Shown: positions 41,387 to 50,792 of the stretch, in pieces | Position numbering within the stretch: the stretch's first letter is position 1 | How the letters are laid out: every line of letters starts with the position of its first letter | From: Roseibium aggregatum | Lineage (GTDB): Bacteria; Pseudomonadota; Alphaproteobacteria; Rhizobiales; Stappiaceae | Assembly: GCF_014692675.1 (NCBI RefSeq) | Contig: NZ_JABFCZ010000008.1 | Span: 155,861 to 219,860 of the forward strand | DNA: 64,000 nucleotides | Direction: 5' to 3' | The notes under the pieces: generated by a model | The model's input: the letters and a program-made list of their open reading frames with translations, nothing else | Told to the model about the DNA's origin: nothing | Database searches by the model: none | Program-made: the position numbers and the translations under genes

Positions 41387-42427
41387 CTAGAGAGCGTAAA
41401 CTTTTGCGAGATCGGGGTCCTTGGTGGCCACCAGACGGGCCAGGTCGACGATCACCTTGGCCTGTTTCCAGGTCGCATCGTCCTGCATCTTGCCGTCGAT
41501 CATGACGGCGCCGGTGCCGTCGGGCATGGCGTCTAGGATCTTCTTTGCGAAGGCCACCTCATCCGGATCCGGGCTGAAAACCTTCTTGGCGAGGTCGATC
41601 TGGTTCGGGTGCAGCGACCAGGCGCCGAGACATCCCATGAGGAAGGCGTTGCGGAACTGGCTCTCGCAGGCTTCCGGGTCGGAAAAGTCGCCGAACGGAC
41701 CGTAGAACGGCTTGAGGCCGTAGGACAGGCAGGCATCCACCATCTTGGCGACCGTATAGTGCCAGAGGTCCTGCTGGAAGGCGGTTCGCCCCGATCCCTC
41801 CACCGCATCGCTCAGGACGGCATAGTCGGGATGGCCGCCGCCGACGCGGGTGGTCTTCATGCCGCGGGAGGCGGCCAGATCCGCCGGACCGAGGCTCATG
41901 CCGTGCATGCGTGGGCTCGCCGCCGCGATATCCTCGACGTTTTTCACCCCTTCGGCCGTTTCCAGAATGGCGTGGATCATGATCGGCCGGCTAAGCCCCG
42001 CCTTGGCTTCAAGCTGCGCCAGGAGCTGGTCGAGATAGTGGATGTCCCAGGGGCCTTCCACCTTGGGCAGCATGATCACGTCGAGCTTGTGACCGACCGC
42101 CGGTACGATTTCCAGGATGTCGTCCAGAAACCACGGGCTGTTCAGGCAGTTGACCCGGGTCCACAGGCCGGTCTGCCCGAAGTCGTTCTCGGCCGCCATC
42201 TGGATGAAGCCCTTGCGGGCGTCCTCCTTGGCGTTGGCGGGGATGGCGTCCTCGAGATTGCCGAGAACCACGTCGACCTTGGAAATCAGATCCGGAACCT
42301 TGGCCCGCATCTTCTCCACATGCGGCGGAACGAAGTGGATCATCCGCTCCAGAGACACCGGTAGTTCGCGGAACGGTGCGGGCGCACCGATGGCAAGCGG
42401 CTGATAAAAGGAGCGGGGCGTTTTCAT
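41387..42427 (-). CDS. HpcH/HpaI (CitE-like) lyase, malyl-CoA lyase type
   Basis: The 346-residue protein has the CitE-like TIM-barrel with the expected series: [20 protein letters not shown] (acidic metal-binding strand), [12 protein letters not shown] (Arg), [20 protein letters not shown] (Glu metal ligand) and [12 protein letters not shown] (Asp ligand). The set resembles L-malyl-CoA / beta-methylmalyl-CoA lyase of alphaproteobacterial acetyl-CoA assimilation; substrate assignment is inferred. Two adjacent ATGs (42427 and 42430) follow GGAGG; the one with seven-base spacing was chosen. A CaiB/BaiF CoA-transferase gene lies 2.2 kb away, and a mesaconyl-CoA role for that protein is possible but not shown. 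Confidence 0.82.
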   Translation of the reverse strand: MKTPRSFYQPLAIGAPAPFRELPVSLERMIHFVPPHVEKMRAKVPDLISKVDVVLGNLEDAIPANAKEDARKGFIQMAAENDFGQTGLWTRVNCLNSPWFLDDILEIVPAVGHKLDVIMLPKVEGPWDIHYLDQLLAQLEAKAGLSRPIMIHAILETAEGVKNVEDIAAASPRMHGMSLGPADLAASRGMKTTRVGGGHPDYAVLSDAVEGSGRTAFQQDLWHYTVAKMVDACLSYGLKPFYGPFGDFSDPEACESQFRNAFLMGCLGAWSLHPNQIDLAKKVFSPDPDEVAFAKKILDAMPDGTGAVMIDGKMQDDATWKQAKVIVDLARLVATKDPDLAKVYAL

Positions 42428-42527
42428 CATTGGTCCTCCGTGGTTGGAGGATCTATAGCGCGATTGTTGCGCCGCAACCATACGCCGAAAGGTGGACCGG
42501 AAGCCTTTCTTCAGTTCGGCTTTTCAA

Positions 42528-42566
42528 GCCGATTATTTAGGCCGATTATTTAGGCCGATTATTCAG
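42528..42566. repeat. Three tandem copies of a 13-base unit at a gene end
   Basis: The unit GCCGATTATTTAG occurs at 42528-42540 and 42541-42553, and a variant ending CAG at 42554-42566. The third copy contains the stop codon of the minus-strand acyltransferase, so the array has grown directly beyond its 3' end. As 13 is not a multiple of three, extra copies are tolerated only outside the gene. It looks like replication slippage. Confidence 0.85.
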
Positions 42567-43450
42567 GCCAGGGCCCATTTGCGGTGGATCCACATCCACT
42601 GTTCCGGGTTCTCGCGGATCCATTCCTCGAAAATCTTGTGAATCTCGATCGTCGCGGCTTCGATATCCGCCTTGCGGTCGTCGGTCACAGGCACATCGAT
42701 ACAGCGGCCTTCGATCCGGAAATGGACGCCTTTCGTCCGCACCACCCGTCCGACGACGATCGGAACGCCGCAGGTGCGCGCAAGCGAAGCCGGTATCGGC
42801 GTTGCGTAGGCCGGCAGGCCGAAGAACGGCACCTTGATGCCGCGGGCCTCCCGTAGGTCGGCCATGATCCCGACGCTTTCACCCTGGCGAAGCGTGCTGA
42901 TCAGCTTGCGCGCGGTCTGGTGGCTCTTCGAATAGAGGCCGCCGCGATAAAGCTCCTTGCGCATGTCGCGCAGGATCTCGTCCGTGATCGGGTTCTTGAG
43001 CGCCTGATAGACCCCGGTCACCTTCTGCCCGTACCGCACCGGAGGTTGAACGCAGAGCTCCCAGTTTCCCGAATGCATCGAGACCCAGATACATGCCGTG
43101 TTTTCATCGAGGATCTGCTGGGTTCGCTCGTCGGGATAGGCCTTGAAGCGGTCGTTCTGTTTCATCAGGTCGGCGATGTGGAAGGTTTCCGCGGCGACCC
43201 GGCCGAGATTGTCCCACATGCCCCTGACGATTTCCTGGCGCTGGCCTTCGCTCGTTTCCGGCAAGGCCAGTTCCAGATGTCTCAGGGCACGCTTGTGACG
43301 GCTGTTGAGCGGTGCGAGTTTGCGCCAGAAAAAGCCCATGGCGGCAGAGGCCATATCCACCGGAATTAGCCGGAACAGGAAGATCGCCGTCCTCAGGAAG
43401 GCGGCTTCGATCCGGTATTGGAAATCTTGAAGGGGGGATGAACGGGCCAT
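42563..43450 (-). CDS. LpxL/LpxM-type lipid A acyltransferase
   Basis: The 295-residue protein is a lysophospholipid-type acyltransferase of the HtrB/MsbB family that adds a secondary acyl chain to the lipid A precursor at the inner membrane. An N-terminal hydrophobic segment (AIFLFRLIPVDMASAAMGFF) is followed by the catalytic H(x4)E-like motif SMHSGNWELCV, then GVYQALKNPITDEIL and the KVPFFGLPAYATPIPASLA loop. Chain-length specificity cannot be read from sequence. The gene is divergent from an AEC transporter with a 230-base spacer. The 13-base tandem repeat begins in its stop codon. Confidence 0.87.
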   Translation of the reverse strand: MARSSPLQDFQYRIEAAFLRTAIFLFRLIPVDMASAAMGFFWRKLAPLNSRHKRALRHLELALPETSEGQRQEIVRGMWDNLGRVAAETFHIADLMKQNDRFKAYPDERTQQILDENTACIWVSMHSGNWELCVQPPVRYGQKVTGVYQALKNPITDEILRDMRKELYRGGLYSKSHQTARKLISTLRQGESVGIMADLREARGIKVPFFGLPAYATPIPASLARTCGVPIVVGRVVRTKGVHFRIEGRCIDVPVTDDRKADIEAATIEIHKIFEEWIRENPEQWMWIHRKWALA

Positions 43451-43680
43451 CTGTGGTTTCGATCGTGATCCTGGAAAGTCCGTTTGAGCGCAGGCTCTCT
43501 GGAGACCATGTGTACAAGAGTGCGCAGGACCCGCGGTCAGTCAATCTGGCGATTGACCCGTTGCGGTGAACAGGCTAGGCGTGATTAGCCAAGGTGTTTC
43601 GAGGATGCAAGCGCAACGGCTTCACCGGCTGGTTTATTGGCCACCTTCTTCGATACGCAGGATCCCTGTCGGACCAATCC

Positions 43681-44634
43681 ATGCAAGATATCATCGCGCT
43701 CGCTTTTCCCTTTTTCGGGCTTATCTTTCTGGGGGTTATTGCCGCCAAGATCCGGGATCTGCCGGAAGCCGGTCTCGCGTGGATGAACTTTTTCATCATA
43801 TACATCGCGCTCCCGGCGCTTTTTTTTCGCCTCTTGTCGGAAACACCGATTGAACAGCTGACGGACCCGACCTTCGTGGCCGCTACCACGTTCACGACCT
43901 ACACGGTTTTCGCGATCTCCTTTTGCATCGGCGTCCTGGCGACAAATGGAAGCATTCCGGAATCCACCATGCTGGGGATTGCCGGCGCCTATTCCAATAT
44001 CGGTTACATGGGCCCCGGCCTGACGCTTGCCGTGCTCGGCGCCGGCGCGACAGTGCCGACAGCCCTGATTCTGTGTTTCGACAACACGCTGCTCTTCATT
44101 CTGGCGCCGTTGATGATGGCTGTGGGCGGAACCGACAAGCAGCCCATCAGCAAGACGGTTCAACTGATCTTCTGGCGCGTGTTCACCCATCCCTTCATTG
44201 TCGCGACCATCCTGGGCGTGGGCGCTGCGGCGGTCGGCTTCAAGCCGCCGGCGGCCGTCGACACGATGCTGCGCTACTTGAGCAATGCGGCCGCGCCCTG
44301 CGCCCTGTTCGCAATGGGCGTCAGCATCGCGCTTCGACCTGCCGGCCGGGTGCCGCTCGAACTGCCGGCCGTGCTGGTGGTCAAGCTCATCGTTCACCCG
44401 GTATTGGTCTATCTGCTCCTGACCTGGATCGGCGGTATCGACCCGGTGTGGGTGGCGACTGCGGTGCTCATGGCCTGCCTGCCGCCGGCGACCAACGTCT
44501 TCGTCATTGCCCAGCAGTACAATGTCTATGTCCAGCGGGCGTCCAGCTTCGTCCTGTTCGGTACGATGGCCTCGGTGGTCACGGTGACCGGGTTCATCTG
44601 GGCAATCACCAACGGCGTCTTGCACACCGGCTGA
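43681..44634 (+). CDS. AEC-family membrane transporter
   Basis: The 317-residue protein has about ten membrane segments in two inverted halves, as in the auxin efflux carrier (AEC) family of bacterial organic-acid or malonate-type transporters. Typical stretches are FPFFGLIFLGVIAAKI at the start, GAYSNIGYMGPGLTL in the middle with the helix-break Gly/Asn, and ACLPPATNVFVIAQQY near the end. The ATG at 43681 was chosen because the first membrane segment begins there; an upstream in-frame start would place a basic non-conserved 29-residue leader in front. The CoA-transferase gene follows after 32 bases, so a shared transcript is likely and the transported ligand might be a carboxylic acid handled by it. 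Confidence 0.88.
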   Translation: MQDIIALAFPFFGLIFLGVIAAKIRDLPEAGLAWMNFFIIYIALPALFFRLLSETPIEQLTDPTFVAATTFTTYTVFAISFCIGVLATNGSIPESTMLGIAGAYSNIGYMGPGLTLAVLGAGATVPTALILCFDNTLLFILAPLMMAVGGTDKQPISKTVQLIFWRVFTHPFIVATILGVGAAAVGFKPPAAVDTMLRYLSNAAAPCALFAMGVSIALRPAGRVPLELPAVLVVKLIVHPVLVYLLLTWIGGIDPVWVATAVLMACLPPATNVFVIAQQYNVYVQRASSFVLFGTMASVVTVTGFIWAITNGVLHTG

Positions 44635-44666
44635 AACTCCGGCACTCCTTGAAAAAGGGAGCGTCA

Positions 44667-45740
44667 GTGGAGGAGATGGATGTGCCGCAACCGCTTGAAG
44701 GACTGACCGTTCTCGATTTCACCACGTTGCTGCCGGGGCCGCTTGCCACCCTGATGCTGGCCGAAGCCGGGGCGCGGGTGATCAAGGTGGAGAGGCCTGG
44801 CGGCGAGGACATGCGCCGGTTTGCGCCCTTCGCCGGCGGCGTCTCCGTGCTGTTTGCGCAACTGAACCGGGGAAAGGAGGTCGTCGAACTGGACCTCAAG
44901 GCGCCGGACGTATTGACACACCTCGAACCGCTTCTTGCCGGTGCGGATATTCTGGTTGAGCAGTTCCGTCCCGGCGTGATGGAACGGCTCGGCCTCGGTT
45001 ACGAGACCCTGAGCGCGCGTTTTCCGGGGCTCATTTATTGTTCGATCTCCGGGTACGGCCAGGCCGGGCCGAATTCGGAGATGGCCGGTCATGATCTCAA
45101 CTACCAGGCCTTGACCGGGCTGCTGGCCCAGTCCTGCGGCTCACTGGAACATCCATCCCTGCCGCCGACGCAGATTGCGGATATCGGCGGCGGATCCTTT
45201 CCGGCCATGATCAATATCCTTCTGGCCGTGCTCCAGCGCCAGAAGACGGGCAGGGGAACCTGGCTCGATATCGCCATGAGCGATGCCATGTTCACCTTCG
45301 GCCTTTTCGCTCATGCCTTCCATGCGGCGGGCAAGACTGTGCCCGAATTCGGGTCCGCGCTCCTGACCGGCGGCTCGCCGCGTTACCGGCTTTATCCGGC
45401 AGCGGACGGCAAGATGATTGCGGTCGGGGCTCTGGAGGAGAAGTTCTGGCAAAGGCTCTGCGCACTGCTCGATATCCCCGAAGAGCTGCGCGACGATCGC
45501 AAGGCCCCGGAAAGGACAGCCTCGGCGATCGCCAGTGCCTTTGCCACCAGAGAAGCAGGCGACTGGGAGGACGATCTGATCAAGGCCGATTGCTGCGCCT
45601 GCCTGGTCAAGACTTTCGAGGAAGCGCGCAACGACCCGCATTTCGAGGAACGCGGCCTGTTCGGCTTCCATGCTCACGCCGGCGCTGTCGAGGTGGATGC
45701 ATCCGTCGTGCCGATTGTCCCGGAATTCCGGAAGCCCTAG
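44667..45740 (+). CDS. CaiB/BaiF-family CoA-transferase
   Basis: This is a class III CoA-transferase or racemase of the CaiB/BaiF/AMACR family. Motifs seen are LTVLDFTTLLPGPLATLMLA, the RPGGEDMRRF loop, GADILVEQFRPGVMERLGLG and YCSISGYGQAGP, followed by the catalytic-region Asp in GHDLNYQALTG. The start is placed at a GTG (44667) preceded by AAGGGA; an ATG nine bases downstream gives a nearly identical protein but its GGAGG is too close. The 357-residue length resembles alpha-methylacyl-CoA racemase. Substrate is unknown. The gene ends with a four-base overlap with the convergent monooxygenase gene. Confidence 0.87.
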   Translation: MEEMDVPQPLEGLTVLDFTTLLPGPLATLMLAEAGARVIKVERPGGEDMRRFAPFAGGVSVLFAQLNRGKEVVELDLKAPDVLTHLEPLLAGADILVEQFRPGVMERLGLGYETLSARFPGLIYCSISGYGQAGPNSEMAGHDLNYQALTGLLAQSCGSLEHPSLPPTQIADIGGGSFPAMINILLAVLQRQKTGRGTWLDIAMSDAMFTFGLFAHAFHAAGKTVPEFGSALLTGGSPRYRLYPAADGKMIAVGALEEKFWQRLCALLDIPEELRDDRKAPERTASAIASAFATREAGDWEDDLIKADCCACLVKTFEEARNDPHFEERGLFGFHAHAGAVEVDASVVPIVPEFRKP

Positions 45741-46966
45741 GCCGACTTCCGGCGCGGAAACAGGCTGCTTGCGAGGGGCTTGGCGCCCGGCGCGATGCCT
45801 TCGCGCATCAGGAACCGGCGCAGCGGCCCGATCCGGTCGGCCAGGTACAGGCCGGCACTGCGGGCAAGCTGGATCGGCAGGAACCCGTTCAGGAGCGAAC
45901 GGTTCAAGGCGTCGACCGCGGCCGTGCGCGAGGAAATGTCTGCCCGGCGTTCGCGCTCATAGACGGCAAGGACAGAGGCGGACCCGATGTCCGCGCCCCG
46001 GTCGTGGGCACTTCCGATCAGCCGGACGAGCGCTGCCACATCGCGCAGGCTGAGGTTCAGCCCTTGCGCGCCAATCGGCGGGAAGACGTGGGCGGTTTCT
46101 CCGATCAGGGCCACCCGGCGTCCGACCAGCGTCTTGGCCGCGAGGCCGGAGAGGGGGTATCTCTGCCGTTCGCTGGCGATTTTGAATTTCCCAAGGATCG
46201 AATGGGCGCGCTGTTCCAGTTCCTGTTCCAGATAGGCGTCCTGCATCTTGTAGAGGCGGTCCGCTCCGGCTTCCGTCTCGACGCAGACGAGCGACGAATT
46301 GCGGCCGGGCAGGGGAACCAGGGTGAAGGGGCCGGTCGGTGTGTGGAATTCCGTCGAGACGTCGCCGTGGGGCAGATCGTGGGCTAGGTTCAGGACAAGG
46401 GCGACCTGCGGATAACCCCAGCGTTTGACGTCTATCCCTGCCGTCTTGCGCAGCAGCGAGTTCCGGCCGTCCGCGGCAACGGCAAGCCGCGCCTGATATG
46501 TTGCGCCGGAAGCGTCTTCGATCGTGACCACGTCTTCGCCGAGCTCATACCCGGCTGCTGCCTGACGAACGAAGGTCAGGCCCTTCTGAGCATCCGCCTC
46601 CTGTTCCAGAACGGTATTCAGGTCGATGTTGAGCAGGTTGTAGCCATAGGCTTCCATATCCAACTCGGCGCTGTCGAAGGTGACTTCGGGCGCCCGGATC
46701 AGGCGTCCGGTATCGTCGATCAGCCGCATCCGGCGTAAAGGCGCGGCCTTCGGCGCGAGTTTGCCCCAGACATCGAGGGCTTCAAGAAAAGCGACGGACT
46801 CCTGAAGCAGCGCCGTGGTGCGTCCGTCGCTGTGGTTGACCTCAGGGGCCAGCAGCAGCGTGTCCAGTCCTTTTTGCGCGAACGCGAGTGCGGCGGTCAG
46901 TCCGGACGGCCCGGCACCGATGACAGCGACGTCGTACAGTTTGCTGGGGTTCCGCTTTTCAGTCAT
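45737..46966 (-). CDS. UbiH/UbiF/VisC-family FAD-dependent monooxygenase
   Basis: This 409-residue flavoprotein hydroxylase is of the type that hydroxylates the ubiquinone ring. The N-terminal dinucleotide fold reads DVAVIGAGPSGLTAALAFA, the middle FAD motif is RLAVAADGRNSLLRK, and the second FAD motif GRRVALIGETAHVFPPIGAQGLNLSLRD has the GD(A/T)AHxxxP-like form. A ring-hydroxylation step in quinone biosynthesis is the likely role, but which position is not determinable. The gene is divergent from the DUF2182 gene, with 221 bases between them and no gene in that spacer. Confidence 0.88.
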   Translation of the reverse strand: MTEKRNPSKLYDVAVIGAGPSGLTAALAFAQKGLDTLLLAPEVNHSDGRTTALLQESVAFLEALDVWGKLAPKAAPLRRMRLIDDTGRLIRAPEVTFDSAELDMEAYGYNLLNIDLNTVLEQEADAQKGLTFVRQAAAGYELGEDVVTIEDASGATYQARLAVAADGRNSLLRKTAGIDVKRWGYPQVALVLNLAHDLPHGDVSTEFHTPTGPFTLVPLPGRNSSLVCVETEAGADRLYKMQDAYLEQELEQRAHSILGKFKIASERQRYPLSGLAAKTLVGRRVALIGETAHVFPPIGAQGLNLSLRDVAALVRLIGSAHDRGADIGSASVLAVYERERRADISSRTAAVDALNRSLLNGFLPIQLARSAGLYLADRIGPLRRFLMREGIAPGAKPLASSLFPRRKSA

Positions 46967-47187
46967 GGCACTGGCTCACGTTTTCTGCTTTTCATGAGGA
47001 TGGGCTATTCTCGCCCGATATCAAGACCGTCTGCCGCCGGTTTCCGCGGTCCAATGACGCATGCCGGAAGTTACCGGCCTTTGGCAAGATCCAAATGCGC
47101 CAGATCAAGGCGCGGTACAGAATGTTGTTTAAACCGGACAACTGCCGTCGGGCGACAGCCGAATGGAAACGGCACTGAAGAGATTGC

Positions 47188-48135
47188 ATGAAACAGGGAG
47201 CGAACCGGACATTGGCCGTGGATGACAACGGGGTCTCACCTGCAGAAAATCGCCGTCCTCCGTTAAGCGAGGAAATGCTGATGCGTGGTTGGCCGCTGGT
47301 GATGGCCTGCCTCACCGTGCTTGTGCTCATGGGCTGGGCCTATCTGGGCGTCATGGTCGCCGACATGATCTCCGCCATGGATATGACCGAAGCCGGTCCG
47401 GGCATGGGGCTTTTCAACCTGTTCAATCAATATGCCGGCCTGCCGGAGGAAGCACGCGCGGCGATTGCCGCCCTGTGCCTGCCGACCTCGGCCGCGACCT
47501 TCGGCATGCCGGCAGCCGTTTGGGGTGTTGTCGACCTTTTGAAGGTCTATCTGATGTGGCTGATGATGGCCCTTGCCATGATGCTGCCCTCGGCGCTCCC
47601 GATGTTGCGCGCCTATATCCGTGAGAAGAACGCAACGGCAGCGGCCGGCGGGGAGGCATCGAAGAATACGCTCCTTGTCGCTGCCGGCTATCTGCTGGTC
47701 TGGGCCGCCTATGCGCTGGTTGCCACGCTTGCCCAATGGGCCTTGACGGCGGCCGGTGCGGTTTCCCCGATGATGGCGCCCCTCAGCCTGGCCGTTTCGG
47801 CGAGTGTGCTGATCGCCGCCGGTATTTATCAGTTCACGCCCGCCAAATGGGCCTGCCTGAACCGCTGCTGGTACCCGCACTGGGCCTTCCTCGGCAAGAG
47901 TGGCGCCTTCGGCGCGCTGCGCGAAGGCGTGGTGCAGGGTCTTGCCTGTCTCGGGTGTTGCTGGGCCGTCATGACGGTCATGTTCGCCGTAGGCGTCATG
48001 AACATCGTCTGGATTGCCCTCCTCGGCGCCATCATGGCCATCGAGAAGACGTTCCCGAGTTTCTGGTTTCCCAAGGCGGTCGGCGTCTTCTGTCTTGCCT
48101 GGGGGATGGCGCTCGCATTGGCCATGGCGAGCTGA
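47188..48135 (+). CDS. DUF2182-family integral membrane protein
   Basis: The 315-residue protein has about seven membrane segments. It carries the family pattern of DUF2182 (predicted metal-binding membrane proteins): Met-rich helix VYLMWLMMALAMMLPSALP, then the loop YQFTPAKWACLNRCWYPH with two Cys and a His, and CLGCCWAVMTVMFAVGVMN. The Cys/Met/His content suggests copper or another soft metal, but that is inference. The start ATG at 47188 has GAAGAG before it. A pcs gene follows after 125 bases on the same strand. Confidence 0.82.
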   Translation: MKQGANRTLAVDDNGVSPAENRRPPLSEEMLMRGWPLVMACLTVLVLMGWAYLGVMVADMISAMDMTEAGPGMGLFNLFNQYAGLPEEARAAIAALCLPTSAATFGMPAAVWGVVDLLKVYLMWLMMALAMMLPSALPMLRAYIREKNATAAAGGEASKNTLLVAAGYLLVWAAYALVATLAQWALTAAGAVSPMMAPLSLAVSASVLIAAGIYQFTPAKWACLNRCWYPHWAFLGKSGAFGALREGVVQGLACLGCCWAVMTVMFAVGVMNIVWIALLGAIMAIEKTFPSFWFPKAVGVFCLAWGMALALAMAS

Positions 48136-48260
48136 GCCTGAGGCGGTACGTTCCCCAAGCTAAAAAAGCTGTTCAAACTGTCACGGAATTGAAATACTGA
48201 GTTCCGGAGGCCGGGGTTCGGCTCGATAAGCCTTGCCTGAAACAAAACGACGAAAATCCC

Positions 48261-48977
48261 GTGACAGATATCCCCACGCAAAAGCAAGGCCGGGAACCGG
48301 CGCTGTTCCTGATCCATCTTCTGACCGCCTCCGGCGCACCGATCGCGCTGATCGCGCTTCTGGCCGGATCGCGTGGGGAGTGGGGGGGAATGTTCGCCTG
48401 GCTCGGGTTGGCCCTGGTGGTCGACGGGGTCGACGGGCCGCTTGCCCGCCGGTTCAACATCGCCGAGCGCCTGCCGCGCTGGTCCGGTGCGTCGCTCGAC
48501 TTCGTGATCGATTACGCGACTTACGTGTTTCTGCCCGCCTTCGCGCTGGCCGCAAGCGGCATGCTTTCCGAACCCTGGAACTGGGTTTGCGGCGGGCTGG
48601 TGGTCTTTACCGGCGCACTCTATTTCGCAGACAGTGGCATGAAGACACTGGACGGGGCCTTCAAGGGATTTCCCGCCGGCTGGAACATGGTGATCTTCGG
48701 GCTGATGGTTCTGTCTCCTTCGGAAGGGTTCACCATCGGCTTTGTCCTTGTCTGCTGTGTCATGAGCTTCGTTCCGGTCAAGTTCACCCATCCGGTCCGG
48801 GTCCGGCGCTGGCGTCCGTTGACGCTTCTGGTAACCGCTGTCTGGTTTGCATTTGCCGCCATGGCGGTCATGGGTAACATGACCTTGTCGGATACCGGTG
48901 AGATGGTTCTCGCCCTGTCCAGCCTTTACCTGCTCGGGGTGTCGGCCCTACAACAGGCTCTGGATCGATTCTTCTAG
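48261..48977 (+). CDS. pcs: Phosphatidylcholine synthase
   Basis: Pcs condenses CDP-diacylglycerol with choline directly to phosphatidylcholine, a pathway typical of rhizobia, Brucella and relatives. The 238-residue protein has the CDP-alcohol phosphotransferase motif spread over DGVDGPLARR ... GASLDFVIDY, with its conserved Asp residues, and the Pcs-style continuation ATYVFLPAFALAASG. About eight membrane segments are present. The start is a GTG at 48261. It implies that this organism uses exogenous choline to make phosphatidylcholine and supports the alphaproteobacterial assignment. Confidence 0.92.
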   Translation: MTDIPTQKQGREPALFLIHLLTASGAPIALIALLAGSRGEWGGMFAWLGLALVVDGVDGPLARRFNIAERLPRWSGASLDFVIDYATYVFLPAFALAASGMLSEPWNWVCGGLVVFTGALYFADSGMKTLDGAFKGFPAGWNMVIFGLMVLSPSEGFTIGFVLVCCVMSFVPVKFTHPVRVRRWRPLTLLVTAVWFAFAAMAVMGNMTLSDTGEMVLALSSLYLLGVSALQQALDRFF

Positions 48978-49017
48978 AACGCCTCGGGCGGGATCGCATC
49001 ACAACACTGGAGACGCC

Positions 49018-49749
49018 ATGCTTGCGTGGGTAACGGATGCCCAGATCTGGGCAAGTCTTGTGACGTTGACCGTCATGGAGATCGTGCTCGGCATCGACAA
49101 TATAGTCTTCATTTCTGTTGTCGTATCCAGGTTGCCTGCCCATTTCGCAAACCGGGCCCGCCGGGTCGGTCTGGCCCTGGCGCTGGTGTTCCGCATCATT
49201 CTGCTCACCCTCCTGACGTGGCTGGTCGGGCTGACGGCACCGCTCTTCGACGTGGGAGGACATGCGTTTTCCTGGCGGGACGCGATCCTGATTGCAGGCG
49301 GATTGTTCCTGCTCTTCAAGGCGACCCATGAAATCCACAAGGGTATTGAGGGCGACGACGAAGAGGGAGGCATGACGGGGGCGATCGGCACTTCATTCGC
49401 TGCGGTCATCGCGCAGATCGTGGTGATCGACATGGTCTTTTCCGTCGATTCCATCATCACCGCGATCGGCATGGCCCGGCACATCGAGGTCATGGTCGCA
49501 GCCGTGGTCATCGCCATGGGGATCATGTATCTGGCCTCCGGTCCGGTCGCCGCTTTCATCAAGAGACACCCGACGACCAAGATGCTGGCCCTGGCCTTTC
49601 TTCTCCTTATCGGCGTAGCACTTGTGGCGGACGGGTTGGGTTTTCACATCCCCCGCGGCTACATATATTTCGCTATGGCGTTCTCGGCCGGCGTGGAAAT
49701 GGTCAATGTACTGGCCCACAACCGGCGCAGGAAGAACAAGGCGATGTAG
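49018..49749 (+). CDS. TerC-family integral membrane protein
   Basis: The 243-residue protein has seven or so membrane segments and the TerC signatures TVMEIVLGIDNIVFIS and VIDMVFSVDSIITAIG with acidic residues in the membrane. TerC-family proteins are linked to tellurite resistance and, in some bacteria, Mn2+ export; without tellurite-operon neighbours the general metal-export role is more likely here. The ATG at 49018 is preferred because TGGAGA lies just upstream and the first hydrophobic segment starts soon after. A 40-residue upstream in-frame extension is Cys/Arg-rich and overlaps the end of pcs, so it was not used. Confidence 0.9.
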   Translation: MLAWVTDAQIWASLVTLTVMEIVLGIDNIVFISVVVSRLPAHFANRARRVGLALALVFRIILLTLLTWLVGLTAPLFDVGGHAFSWRDAILIAGGLFLLFKATHEIHKGIEGDDEEGGMTGAIGTSFAAVIAQIVVIDMVFSVDSIITAIGMARHIEVMVAAVVIAMGIMYLASGPVAAFIKRHPTTKMLALAFLLLIGVALVADGLGFHIPRGYIYFAMAFSAGVEMVNVLAHNRRRKNKAM

Positions 49750-49810
49750 CCAGTCGGTGGGTTGAACCTGCATTGGCTGCGAACAGATACGGATTACGGA
49801 GGGCAAGATC

Positions 49811-50788
49811 ATGGTAATGGCGGTGCGCGTGCATGAGAACGGGGGACCGGACGTTCTGACCTGGGAAGAGGTCGAGGTCGGCAAACCCGGACCGGGCGAA
49901 GTCCATATCCGCCATACCGCAGTCGGCCTGAATTTCATCGATACCTATTTCCGCAGCGGCCTTTATCCGGCTCCGAACGGATTGCCGTTTATCCCCGGAA
50001 ACGAAGGCGCCGGTGTCGTCCTGACGGTGGGCGAAGGCGTCACTCACGTGAAGCCGGGAGACCGGGTCGCCTATGTGGGACCTCTCGGTTCTTATGCCGA
50101 AGAGCGCCTGGTTCCCGGCGACCGCCTTGTGGTGGTACCCGATGGCATCGATGACAAGACGGCCGCGGGCATGATGCTGAAAGGCATGACGGCGCAATAT
50201 CTGTTGCGGCGGACCTTCAATGTCACCTCCGACACCACGCTTCTTTTTCATGCGGCAGCCGGCGGTGTCGGCCTGATCGCCGGTCAGTGGGCGGCGCATC
50301 TGGGCGCGACCGTGATCGGTACCGTTGGTTCTGCGGAAAAGGCGGAACTGGCGAAGGCGCACGGTTATACCCACGTCATCAATTACCGCGAAGAAGACTT
50401 CGTCGAGCGGGTCAAGGAAATCACCGGCGGCAAGGGTTGTGACGTCGTCTACGACAGCGTCGGCAAGGACACCTATCCCGGATCGCTCGACTGCCTGAAG
50501 CCGTTCGGCCTCTGGGCCAGCTTCGGCCAGTCGTCGGGGCCGATTACCGATTTCAACATGGGGCTTCTGGCGCAAAAGGGATCGCTGTTTGCCACGCGTC
50601 CGACGCTCTTCACCTATATCGCCAGCCGGTCCGATCTGGAAATGACGGCAAACGATCTGTTCGACGTCGTGAAATCCGGGGTGGTCAAGATCGAGGTCAA
50701 TCAGGAATACCGGCTTGCGGATGCCGCACAGGCGCACAAGGACCTTGAAGGGCGCAAGACCACCGGAACCACGGTTTTGATCCCGTAA
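49811..50788 (+). CDS. Quinone oxidoreductase / zinc-free MDR-family reductase
   Basis: This is a 325-residue medium-chain reductase of the QOR type that transfers hydride from NADPH to quinones. It has the N-terminal GroES-like part (FIDTYFRSGLYP, PFIPGNEGAGVV) and the Rossmann part (LLFHAAAGGVGLIAGQWA) with no structural zinc-binding Cys cluster. The ATG at 49811 has GGAGGG upstream. The LysR gene starts four bases after its stop, so the two are probably on one message, although the LysR gene also precedes the purine operon. Confidence 0.92.
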   Translation: MVMAVRVHENGGPDVLTWEEVEVGKPGPGEVHIRHTAVGLNFIDTYFRSGLYPAPNGLPFIPGNEGAGVVLTVGEGVTHVKPGDRVAYVGPLGSYAEERLVPGDRLVVVPDGIDDKTAAGMMLKGMTAQYLLRRTFNVTSDTTLLFHAAAGGVGLIAGQWAAHLGATVIGTVGSAEKAELAKAHGYTHVINYREEDFVERVKEITGGKGCDVVYDSVGKDTYPGSLDCLKPFGLWASFGQSSGPITDFNMGLLAQKGSLFATRPTLFTYIASRSDLEMTANDLFDVVKSGVVKIEVNQEYRLADAAQAHKDLEGRKTTGTTVLIP

Positions 50789-50792
50789 GGTC

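Noticed and set aside
42528..42566. Tandem repeats considered as a CRISPR array
   Set aside because: The 13-base units are directly adjacent with no spacers, and there are no cas genes.
43594..43680. Longer N-terminus for the AEC transporter
   Set aside because: The extra 29 residues are basic and unlike the family, and the first conserved membrane segment starts right after the ATG at 43681.
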